Source of the DNA: CAZQIC01 sp964593555
Lineage (GTDB): Bacteria; Bacteroidota; Bacteroidia; JAFLBG01
Assembly (NCBI GenBank): GCA_964593555.1
Contig: CAZQIC010000082.1
Location: 1 to 20,751, forward strand
DNA length: 20,751 nucleotides
Reading direction: 5' to 3'
Shown: positions 14,073 to 20,751 of the stretch, one piece after another
Position numbering within the stretch: position 1 is the first letter of the stretch
Layout of the letters: each line of letters opens with the position of its first letter
Notes under the pieces: model-generated
What the model was told of the DNA's origin: nothing
Databases searched by the model: none
What the model saw: the letters and a program-made list of their open reading frames with translations, nothing else
Made by a program: the position numbers and the translations under genes

Positions 14073-14741
14073 TTATTTTTTCTTCTGAAATCCGTAGAAA
14101 AAACCAAATCCAATATTGAGTATGCCAGTTGGATTTTTCATGTCGTTGGCCAGATAAGCTGCGTAATCATTGAGGCAGATATAGGAGGGAGTAAAAACAT
14201 GTTCCGTATAATTAAAGGAAGCGCAAAACCCTATTGCAAAAAAGTCTTCGATCGGAAAATTAATCGAAAATTCCGGTTCGAAGTAAAGCGCGGAAAAACG
14301 ATACCCGCCGCCTCTCGGCGTTGCGCAAGGCACATTGCTAAAGCTTGTAAAACTTTGGCCAAAATTTAAAAAGTAGGAGAAGAAAACCTGTTTGGAATAA
14401 ATATGATCATACCCTAATCTTATCCCTACATTATTTAAAAGCATTTTTGTTTTTTGCAACCCGGCTATCTTATTTGGTGGTATCGACATTGCCGTATGTT
14501 TATAGGCCATACCCATTTCAAAGCCACCTAATACATTGAAGTTAAGAGAGGGATTAATATCATAGATACCTACAAATGTACTCCTTAATGCTTTATTCAT
14601 TAAAGGGTGTGGAACGCCAATAAAACAACGTGGGTTTAAGAGAAACTTAGGCCTCGACGGTGCATCCTGCGCAGCAACTACATTGACGCAAAAAGTTGCA
14701 ACAATAAATAGAACAATAATGTCTTTTCTTTTACAACTCAT
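14073..14741 (-). CDS. Small outer-membrane barrel protein, function unknown
   Basis: The 222-residue product begins with a signal peptide (through VNVVAA, cleaved before QDAPSRP). The rest shows the alternating Gly/aromatic strands of a small barrel (LNFNVLGGFEMGMAYK, VFFSYFLNFGQSF, ALYFEPEFSINFPIEDFFAIGFCASFNY, GILNIGFGFFYGF), about eight strands, and ends with a basic KKK after the last aromatic strand. It is a barrel of OmpW/OmpX size, but I recognise no specific family. It starts 43 nt after the end of fabI on the same strand with no obvious promoter between, so it may be read from the fabI transcript. Confidence 0.65.
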   Translation of the reverse strand: MSCKRKDIIVLFIVATFCVNVVAAQDAPSRPKFLLNPRCFIGVPHPLMNKALRSTFVGIYDINPSLNFNVLGGFEMGMAYKHTAMSIPPNKIAGLQKTKMLLNNVGIRLGYDHIYSKQVFFSYFLNFGQSFTSFSNVPCATPRGGGYRFSALYFEPEFSINFPIEDFFAIGFCASFNYTEHVFTPSYICLNDYAAYLANDMKNPTGILNIGFGFFYGFQKKK

Positions 14742-14784
14742 ATAGCGTCCCTTAATGTTAAGACGGATAAAATAAAAAGGTTGC

Positions 14785-15600
14785 CTATTTATCGGAAAAT
14801 TTTTCCATCACTTCCGTACTCACGCCTGTTGTTGAATAACCTCCATCATGAAAAAGATTTTGCATGGTTACCATACGTGTATGATCAGAAAACAATGTTA
14901 TACAATAATCAGCACAGGACTCTGCACTTGCATTGCCCAATGGTGATAAGCTGTCGGCGAAATTAAAAAAGTCGTCAAATCCTTTAATACCTGAGCCTGC
15001 AGTAGTTTTTGTAGGCGACTGGGAAATACTGTTTACTCTTACTTTTTTTGCCTTGCCATAATGGTATCCAAAACTTCTTACTATCGATTCAAGCATGGCT
15101 TTTGATTCCGCCATATCATTGTAGAATGGATATGCTCTTTGAGCTGCTATATAAGAAAGCGCAACCACGCTGCCTCCTTCGCTAATGGCATCCATTTTCA
15201 TAGCTACGCTTAACATTTTATGAAGTGACATAGCCGATACATCAAGGGCCTTTGTGTAAAAATCATAGTTCAACTCCGTGTAAGGAATATTTTTACGAAT
15301 GTTGGTTGACATACCAATAGAGTGCAAAACAAAATCCAATTTACCTCCCAATATTTCCTGTGACTTTGTAAAAAGGTTAGTGAGCTCATCAACACTTGTA
15401 GCATCAGCAGGAATGATCTCTGCTTTTGTTTTTTCAGCCAGCTTCTTTATTTCACCCATTCTCATTGCTATTGGTGCATTAGTAAGTGTAAATGCTGCAC
15501 CTTGTTCAAACGCTTTTTCGGCGATTTTCCATGCAATAGAATTAGGATCCAATGCTCCCGAAATTATTCCTCTTTTTCCTTTCAGTAAATTGTTTGACAT
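14785..15600 (-). CDS. fabI: Enoyl-[acyl-carrier-protein] reductase (NADH), FabI
   Basis: FabI carries out the last reduction of each fatty-acid elongation cycle. The 271-residue product is a short-chain dehydrogenase variant: the nucleotide-binding start GIISGALDPNSIAWKIA (11-27) has the FabI-type spacing, HSIG lies at 93-96, and the active site LSYIAAQRAYPFYNDMAESK (148-167) holds Tyr150, Tyr160 and Lys167 in the Y-x6-K arrangement. The positions correspond to Tyr146, Tyr156 and Lys163 of the E. coli enzyme, so catalysis is expected to be normal. The gene starts 52 nt after recN on the same strand; it may belong to the long minus-strand operon or use the weak box at 15655..15648. Confidence 0.95.
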   Translation of the reverse strand: MSNNLLKGKRGIISGALDPNSIAWKIAEKAFEQGAAFTLTNAPIAMRMGEIKKLAEKTKAEIIPADATSVDELTNLFTKSQEILGGKLDFVLHSIGMSTNIRKNIPYTELNYDFYTKALDVSAMSLHKMLSVAMKMDAISEGGSVVALSYIAAQRAYPFYNDMAESKAMLESIVRSFGYHYGKAKKVRVNSISQSPTKTTAGSGIKGFDDFFNFADSLSPLGNASAESCADYCITLFSDHTRMVTMQNLFHDGGYSTTGVSTEVMEKFSDK

Positions 15601-15647
15601 ATTTGGGGTTTTATGTTACTAATATACGAATAACAAAATATTTAGTT

Positions 15648-15655
15648 CAAAATTA
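15648..15655 (-). promoter_or_regulatory. Possible -7 box for fabI
   Basis: The minus strand reads TAATTTTG, matching TAnnTTTG, 47 nt before the fabI ATG and overlapping the recN stop codon. In such AT-rich sequence this weak match could be accidental. Confidence 0.25.
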
Positions 15656-17308
15656 TACTTTCAACAGTTCCTTTGCATTTTTAATAGCAGCCTCACTAGG
15701 TTTACCAGAGCTAAGCATCTTCGCGATCTCTGTTATCCTTTCATCTTTATCTAATTTCTCAACAAAAGTAATGGTCCTTTCTTTTTCATCTTTTTTGTAC
15801 ACTCTTAAATGACTTACTCCCCTGCTGGCGATCTGTGGTAAATGCGTAATGGCAATCACCTGGATGGATTTAGACATGCTAACCATAATATCAGCCACTT
15901 TAGCTGCAACATCTCCTGAAACACCTGTATCGATCTCATCGAACACTATTGTTGGTAATGCAGTTTGTTTGGCAATTAGAGATTTAATAGAAAGCATTAA
16001 TCTCGAAAGCTCTCCGCCGGACGCTACTTTGTTCAACCCTTTAAAGTCATTTCCTTTATTTGCAGAGAAAGTAAATAAAATGGTATCGAAACCATTCGCA
16101 TGTATATCTGTACTGATGGACTGATCAATTTTAATTCGTGCGTTAGGCATTGATAATTTAAGCAATATCGTCTCTATATCTTTTTCAATATCGGTAATGT
16201 TTTTTTTTCTGCTATCAGAAATTTGCTTAGCACTTTTAGTTAGTGTTTCAAGCATATTTTTCTTTTCACTCTCCAGTTTCACTATCTGCTCTTCCAACGA
16301 AGTAAACTCAATAAGTTTATTGCTCAAAGAATCTTTTATGGCAATGAGCGATCCAATATCCTTTACCTGGTGTTTATTTTGCAAACGATAAATGGTATCC
16401 AGCCGCTCGTTCACTTCTTCTATACGCTTTGGATCATAAACAATATCCTGTTCCAGGTTTTGTAATTCATTGGCGATATCATTGAGTTCTATCTGAGAAC
16501 TTTTTAATCTTTCAGAAAGTTCTTTAATGTTAGAACTGAATTTTTCAATGGACGAAAGTGAACTCTTAATTGTGCGCAATGATGAAAGCAAACCCGCCTC
16601 TTCTCCACTCAATCCTTTGTAGGCATTGGTTAACGCTTGTTTTATAGCTTCGGCATTGGAAAGTGTTTGTATTTCTTCTTCCAGCTTCAATTGCTCGTCC
16701 AATCTTAAATTAGCATCCTCTAACTCGTTAAACTGGAATTGAAAATAATCTGTCTCCTTTTTAGCTTGCTTTTCTTTTTCTATCAACTCATTTAACTCCT
16801 TCTCGATTTTTTTAAACTGATTGAATCCGGAATTATATTCTGCAATTTTTTTCTCGTGCCCTGCAAATGCATCAACCACTGACAGCTGAAAATTGCCTTC
16901 ATTCAATAACAATGTTTCGTGCTGTGAGTGAATGTCAATTAAACTTTCACTTAACTCTTTAAGTATAGTAAGTGTTACAGGAGTATCGTTGATAAAGGCC
17001 CTTGACTTTCCATCGGGAGTTATCTCTCTGCGGATAATGGTGTTATCACTATAATCAAGCTCATGCTTTTTGAAAAAATTCTTTAATTTATATTCAGCAA
17101 TTCCAAAGTTTACCTCTACAATACATTTTTTACTTTTATCATAAAGTACTTGTGAATCGGCTCTTTGACCTGCTACAAGGCCCAAGGCACCTAATAAAAT
17201 AGATTTTCCAGATCCTGTTTCACCTGTGACTACAGTCATTCCGGCGGCAAGATCAATGTTGATGCCCGAAATAAGGGCATAGTTTTTAATATTTATATTG
17301 TTTATCAT
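15653..17308 (-). CDS. recN: DNA repair protein RecN
   Basis: RecN is an SMC-like ATPase that helps join DNA ends during double-strand break repair. The 551-residue product has the normal length. Walker A GETGSGKS is at 29-36, a long Glu/Lys-rich coiled coil occupies about 150-370, the ABC signature ASGGELSRL is at 429-437 and Walker B TIVFDEIDTGVSG follows at 453-465 with Asp457-Glu458. HLPQIAS and the C-terminal KMLSSGKPSEAAIKNAKELL complete the family pattern. It is 49 nt downstream of the DUF4835 gene in the bamD operon. No LexA-type operator is evident upstream, so SOS control is not supported here. Confidence 0.96.
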   Translation of the reverse strand: MINNINIKNYALISGINIDLAAGMTVVTGETGSGKSILLGALGLVAGQRADSQVLYDKSKKCIVEVNFGIAEYKLKNFFKKHELDYSDNTIIRREITPDGKSRAFINDTPVTLTILKELSESLIDIHSQHETLLLNEGNFQLSVVDAFAGHEKKIAEYNSGFNQFKKIEKELNELIEKEKQAKKETDYFQFQFNELEDANLRLDEQLKLEEEIQTLSNAEAIKQALTNAYKGLSGEEAGLLSSLRTIKSSLSSIEKFSSNIKELSERLKSSQIELNDIANELQNLEQDIVYDPKRIEEVNERLDTIYRLQNKHQVKDIGSLIAIKDSLSNKLIEFTSLEEQIVKLESEKKNMLETLTKSAKQISDSRKKNITDIEKDIETILLKLSMPNARIKIDQSISTDIHANGFDTILFTFSANKGNDFKGLNKVASGGELSRLMLSIKSLIAKQTALPTIVFDEIDTGVSGDVAAKVADIMVSMSKSIQVIAITHLPQIASRGVSHLRVYKKDEKERTITFVEKLDKDERITEIAKMLSSGKPSEAAIKNAKELLKV

Positions 17309-17357
17309 GAATAAGCAATATAAAAATAGTAAAGAAAACAGATTTAAAAATAAAAGA

Positions 17358-18254
17358 TCACTTAGATTCGTTGATCTTGGCGTATTTATTATTGTTACCA
17401 GGGTCTAATAGCCCTAGAATGCTTATCACCTCAACTTTTTCTGAACCGATCGCTCCCTTAAAAATATTTATGACCTCATCCGCTTTGGCGTTAAAAAATA
17501 ACTGCATATTAAACGATGCTGGCCTGCTGGCCTGTAAGGTTTTTAAACTCTCAAGTGTTTTAAGAATAACAGCCCTGCCTTCGTCCGGCCGATCGGCCAT
17601 TATATCCAATCCAAGGCGGTGATAATTGTACAGAGCCTCCCTGAGTGGAACAAACGGTTTATCCAATAAATTTTCTACCAGCCAATACCGGTTTTTATTG
17701 CTTTCAAAACTCTTCCATCCATCTTCAGGTGCATTCTGCGCATTGATCATTACCCGTTGAGCCTTTTGGTAATAAGGTGTGCCGCCATTTTGCGCAAACG
17801 AATCGTAGTCAAGGCCTAATATAATATAAGCATAATATCCAAGTACAGAAGTGAGATTTGACAGGTGTGTATTTTCATTGAATTCGAGCTGCTGAGATTC
17901 CAGGTATCTAAACCTAAATTTTTCATCGTTATAATTTAGCAAAATAGTTGGATAGGAACTTTTATAAACAGGACGGCGTGATTGGACCTGGATACTGGCA
18001 TCAAATTCATTGGAAGATATTTGTTCATTCACATTAATAAGTAAACTGCATTCTATCCGTTCGGTATTTTGATAAACATCCTTGGTCCATTTAGTATTGT
18101 TCATGAACTCGACAATGGCTGTTTTTAGTGATTCGAAAATACGCTTGTCAACAATTACCAGTTTTGGAGAGACTTGAATTTCAACCGTGCAGTTCAATTC
18201 CTGGCTTAAGAGTGAAGCCGATGAAAGTAATATGATTATTAGTGTTAAACGCAT
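17358..18254 (-). CDS. porD: DUF4835 family exported protein, PorD-like
   Basis: The 298-residue product has a signal peptide (MRLTLIIILLSSASLLS) followed by QELNCTVEIQVSP, the characteristic start of the DUF4835 family. Later family features are EFMNNTKWT (about 49-57), the QNGGTPYY segment (about 154-161), EDGWKSFESNKNRYWLVENLL (about 176-196) and the C-terminal VISILGLLDPGNNNKY. Annotations I recall label this family type IX secretion protein PorD; a direct demonstration of its role is not known to me. It lies between coaBC (34 nt) and recN (49 nt), its usual place in Bacteroidota. Linkage with bamD fits an outer-membrane or secretion role. Confidence 0.85.
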   Translation of the reverse strand: MRLTLIIILLSSASLLSQELNCTVEIQVSPKLVIVDKRIFESLKTAIVEFMNNTKWTKDVYQNTERIECSLLINVNEQISSNEFDASIQVQSRRPVYKSSYPTILLNYNDEKFRFRYLESQQLEFNENTHLSNLTSVLGYYAYIILGLDYDSFAQNGGTPYYQKAQRVMINAQNAPEDGWKSFESNKNRYWLVENLLDKPFVPLREALYNYHRLGLDIMADRPDEGRAVILKTLESLKTLQASRPASFNMQLFFNAKADEVINIFKGAIGSEKVEVISILGLLDPGNNNKYAKINESK

Positions 18255-18288
18255 GTAATTTACAGACGATAAAAAATTAAAAGGTTGT

Positions 18289-19491
18289 CTACCTAAAAAG
18301 TTTTGTTAATTCTTTAATAATATCCTTCGCCACTTCGCTTTTACTCTTCAATTCAAAGTTAATGACCTTATTGTTTTTTGTAATAATACTTATCTTATTT
18401 GAATTGTGAGAAAATCCGGCGCCTTTTTCTTTTAAAGAATTCATCACCACAAAATCGAGGTTCTTTTCCTTCAGTTTTTTCTTTGCATTGTTTATCTCAT
18501 TATCAGTCTCTAAAGCAAAACCAACTAGTAATTGCCTTTTATTTTTCTGCCTGCTGAGTTCTTTTAATATATCCTTAGTACCGATAAGCGCAATTGAATT
18601 AAAGTCGGCCGTTCCCTTTTTTATTTTTTTGTTACTCACGCTTGCAGGCTTATAATCGGCTACTGCTGCTGCCATTATTGCTGCATCCATTTTTCCGAAT
18701 AGCTTAGTACAAGCCTTATACATTTCATCTGCCGAAACAACATGGGTCACAGAAACACCTTTGGTATCAATAGTTTCAGAAATCGGTCCGCATACAAGAC
18801 TTACCAAAGCCCCGCGTTGTGCCAATTCGTTTGCAATTGCAATACCCATTTTTCCGGAAGAATGATTGCCGATAAACCTTACCGGATCTATTGCTTCATA
18901 TGTTGGGCCTGCGGTAACCAATATTTTTTTCCCTTTAAGAGAATCCTTTCCCAAAAAAATTTCAGCAACAAAAGCGTAAATTTCCTCAGGCTCCGCCATT
19001 CTTCCTTCGCCAATAAGTCCGCTGGCTAATTCACCATTACCCGGTGGTATAATTGTATTCCCAAACGATTTTATCTTTTCAAGATTACCTTTTGTAGAAA
19101 GATGTTTATACATATCAAGGTCCATTGCGGGTGCAATATAAACAGGGCACTTCGCAGAAAGGTAAGTTGCAAGCAGTAAATTATCACAAACACCATTTGC
19201 CATTTTTGCGATGGTATTTGCAGATGCCGGAGCAATAATAAATGCGTCGGCCCATAAGCCTAATTCAACATGGTTGTTCCAAACACCCTGGTTGCCTTCA
19301 GTAAAATCTGAGAGCACCGGATGTTTAGATAAGGTGGATAATGTAAGTGGAGTAATGAAATCTTTTGCGGAGTTGGTAATAACCACCTTCACATTTGCGC
19401 CTCCTTTAATAAATTCGCGCACCAGTAATGCGGATTTATAGGCTGCAATACTTCCGGTAACACCAATAAGAATGTTTTTACCGCGTAGCAT
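18289..19491 (-). CDS. coaBC: Bifunctional phosphopantothenoylcysteine decarboxylase / phosphopantothenate-cysteine ligase
   Basis: This 400-residue enzyme performs two consecutive steps of coenzyme A synthesis. The FMN-dependent CoaC half (1-180) shows GVTGSIAAYKS (10-20), His74 in NHVEL, PASANTIAKMANGVCDNLL (88-106) and PAMDLDMY (121-128). The CoaB half (185-400) shows VTAGPTYEAIDPVRFIGNHSSGKMG (192-216) with the Asn209 expected to contact the acyl-cytidylate, and the Lys-rich KKIKKG near 288-293. Two CoaC positions differ from E. coli: Asp124 replaces the Asn of PAMN, and Ser157 stands where the active-site Cys158 is expected (ELASGLIGEGRM). I believe both occur in other Bacteroidota. The gene is 20 nt after the omega gene. 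Confidence 0.95.
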   Translation of the reverse strand: MLRGKNILIGVTGSIAAYKSALLVREFIKGGANVKVVITNSAKDFITPLTLSTLSKHPVLSDFTEGNQGVWNNHVELGLWADAFIIAPASANTIAKMANGVCDNLLLATYLSAKCPVYIAPAMDLDMYKHLSTKGNLEKIKSFGNTIIPPGNGELASGLIGEGRMAEPEEIYAFVAEIFLGKDSLKGKKILVTAGPTYEAIDPVRFIGNHSSGKMGIAIANELAQRGALVSLVCGPISETIDTKGVSVTHVVSADEMYKACTKLFGKMDAAIMAAAVADYKPASVSNKKIKKGTADFNSIALIGTKDILKELSRQKNKRQLLVGFALETDNEINNAKKKLKEKNLDFVVMNSLKEKGAGFSHNSNKISIITKNNKVINFELKSKSEVAKDIIKELTKLFR

Positions 19492-19511
19492 TATTTAATG
19501 AATTAAATCTC

Positions 19512-19841
19512 TTAGTTAGATCCTTCTTTCGATGGATTTCTGGAGTATATTTTGTTATCCAAAAATTCCTGTATCGCAATAAGAGATGGCTTAGGAAGTC
19601 TTTCGTAGAATTTAGAAATTTCTATTTGCTCCCTGTTCTCGAATATCTCTTCAAGGTTATCTGTATGAGATGCAAACTCAGCAAGTTTATTAGTTAACTC
19701 TTCTTTTAACTCAGCACTTATCTGGTTAGATCTTTTTGCAATTGTAGCAATAGATTCGTAAACGTTGTTCGTTTTGCTTTCTAACTCTCTTACGTCACGT
19801 GTAATCGTTGTCACACTTGCATTTGTTTTTTTGTAGTCCAT
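19512..19841 (-). CDS. rpoZ: RNA polymerase omega subunit, Rpb6-like
   Basis: The 109-residue product matches the Bacteroidota form of omega, the small subunit that stabilises the beta-prime subunit. MDYKKTNASVTTITRDVRELESKTNNVYESIATIAKRSNQIS at the N-terminus carries the omega/Rpb6 core (NVYESIATIAKRSNQI, about 26-41), which corresponds to the family's helix that grips beta-prime. The C-terminal EEIFENREQIEISKFYERLPKPSLIAIQEFL is specific to this phylum. It starts 4 nt after bamD and ends 20 nt before coaBC, the usual order in Bacteroidota, so it belongs to the same operon. Confidence 0.9.
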   Translation of the reverse strand: MDYKKTNASVTTITRDVRELESKTNNVYESIATIAKRSNQISAELKEELTNKLAEFASHTDNLEEIFENREQIEISKFYERLPKPSLIAIQEFLDNKIYSRNPSKEGSN

Positions 19842-19845
19842 GGTA

Positions 19846-20646
19846 TTATGATTTTATTTTTTCCTGTGCTTTTAAGGTATTGTTATAAATTGTTTCTGCT
19901 TCACGTAAATACTTACTCGCTTTATAGGTATCAATAAATTTTAAATAAGCCTCCGTAGATGACTTGTACCTCTCTGCTTTTTTTACATCAATGCTGTTTT
20001 GAGCTAACAGGTAATTTGCTTTTATAGTAAGGAACATAAATTCTTCTCTGTATTTTGTTTCCGGAAAATCCTTCAGTGTATTATTAAATGCAACAACCGA
20101 AGCTTTATAATCCCCCACATTGTAATATTGTTTTGCTACCTCATATGATTTTTTTTCCAGTTTCCCTCTTAACTTATCAATGATCTCATTGCTCTCTTTT
20201 ATCCTCGCGCTTTGAGGGTAACGATTTATGAACGATTGAAATTCCCTGATGGCGGCCTTTGTATCGGTTTGATCAAGACTATATACGGGTGAATTAAGAT
20301 AATAACAATACGCGTTCATATAAGCACACTCTTCGGCTTTAGTACTTGATGGATATGTTCTAACAAAATTTCTATAATAATAACCGGCAAGAGAATAGTC
20401 ACCGCTTTCAAATTGTGTTTGAGCATAATAATAATAGATTTCTTCACCTTTTACAGTTCCTTTGTAAAGCCCCATAAGTTCTTCCAGTAAAACAGAAGCC
20501 TTCAGGTAATCTCCTTTTTCAAAATATTCCTTGGCTTTGGTATATTTCAATTCAAGGTCGGTGCTTTTTTGCAGCTTGCTAAAATCACTGCAGGAAGCAA
20601 TTACTGCAATCAATAATACAAATACGATTCTTTTTAAAAATTCCAT
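19846..20646 (-). CDS. bamD: Outer-membrane assembly lipoprotein BamD
   Basis: BamD is an essential lipoprotein of the BAM complex, which folds barrels into the outer membrane. From the ATG at 20646 the product has 266 residues, a lipoprotein signal with lipobox VIASC and Cys19, and then successive TPR helices: KYTKAKEYFEKGDYLKASVLLEEL, YYYYAQTQFESGDYSLAGYYYRNFVRTYPSS and FQSFINRYPQS, with the Pro-containing turns typical of BamD. A frame upstream from 20691 adds 15 residues before the lipoprotein signal and overlaps the -7 box, so it is rejected. It leads the operon with rpoZ, coaBC, DUF4835 and recN. Confidence 0.93.
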   Translation of the reverse strand: MEFLKRIVFVLLIAVIASCSDFSKLQKSTDLELKYTKAKEYFEKGDYLKASVLLEELMGLYKGTVKGEEIYYYYAQTQFESGDYSLAGYYYRNFVRTYPSSTKAEECAYMNAYCYYLNSPVYSLDQTDTKAAIREFQSFINRYPQSARIKESNEIIDKLRGKLEKKSYEVAKQYYNVGDYKASVVAFNNTLKDFPETKYREEFMFLTIKANYLLAQNSIDVKKAERYKSSTEAYLKFIDTYKASKYLREAETIYNNTLKAQEKIKS

Positions 20647-20661
20647 ATTTATGATGGGTTG

Positions 20662-20669
20662 CAAAGATA
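20662..20669 (-). promoter_or_regulatory. -7 promoter box for the bamD operon
   Basis: The minus strand reads TATCTTTG, matching TAnnTTTG and identical to the boxes at 11461 and 11868. It lies 15 nt before the bamD ATG at 20646, so the leader would be about 10 nt. The flanking 20670-20751 holds no recognisable gene start or further regulatory structure. Confidence 0.5.
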
Positions 20670-20751
20670 CTATTTTCTTCGTTACGCTCATTATTTAACT
20701 TATGGGGAGTTCTAAAAATAGAATGTTAAAAACAATCTAATAAAATCGTAT

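Noticed and set aside
14004..14369. A 121-codon plus-strand frame across the 3' end of the small barrel gene
   Set aside because: It lies opposite a gene with a clear signal peptide and barrel pattern; its own product shows no domain or export signal.
20710..20723. Inverted repeat TTCTA-AAAA-TAGAA at the right end
   Set aside because: Arms of five bases in AT-rich sequence are expected by chance, and no regulator or gene start is linked to it.
1..20751. CRISPR array, insertion sequence, prophage or tRNA
   Set aside because: No regularly spaced identical repeats, transposase or integrase frames, or cloverleaf with a T-loop signature were seen on either strand.

Overview
The window looks like an AT-rich chromosomal segment of a Bacteroidota (Bacteroidetes) genome outside the Bacteroidales. 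This rests on four things: the minus-strand order bamD, rpoZ/Rpb6-type omega, coaBC, DUF4835 (PorD-like) and recN, which I know as a syntenic block of that phylum; Bacteroidetes-style -7 promoter boxes (TAnnTTTG) a short way upstream of many start codons; almost no Shine-Dalgarno sequences; and families typical of the phylum, such as WG-repeat proteins, small outer-membrane barrels and Nramp-USP fusions. No insertion sequence, phage gene, CRISPR array, tRNA or rRNA was seen.

Left part (1-3180): a manganese/iron homeostasis locus. A divergent gene, of which only the first codons are present, and mntR face each other across a 13-bp-arm palindrome of DtxR/MntR type. mntR is followed closely by an Nramp transporter with a C-terminal universal-stress domain, then smpB starting 2 nt after the transporter stop. 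A bidirectional terminator separates this from the next gene.

Middle (3187-9281): an outer-membrane barrel gene and pcm on the minus strand, then a plus-strand operon of five genes: a Gfo/Idh/MocA dehydrogenase, a lipoprotein, a WbaP/WcaJ-type polyprenyl-phosphate sugar transferase, an exported protein of unknown function, and a very short exported parvulin whose first strand motif sits at its C-terminus. The operon reads as an envelope-glycan or surface-biogenesis unit, which is inference.

Next (9303-14741): a 701-residue secreted protein with about eleven WG repeats (minus), a 64-residue two-helix membrane protein (plus), a 215-bp intergenic stretch with inverted repeats, a secreted protein ending in a segment like a type IX secretion sorting domain (plus), and minus-strand genes for a Nudix CoA pyrophosphatase, a membrane-anchored SRPBCC protein and a small outer-membrane protein.

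Right part (14785-20646, minus): fabI and the housekeeping block recN, DUF4835/PorD-like, coaBC, omega and bamD, apparently read from a promoter upstream of bamD. The points most worth following are the divergent metal-regulator operator, the permuted-looking parvulin and its operon, the Nramp-USP fusion, the possible internal smpB promoter and the structured intergenic region near 11.7 kb.
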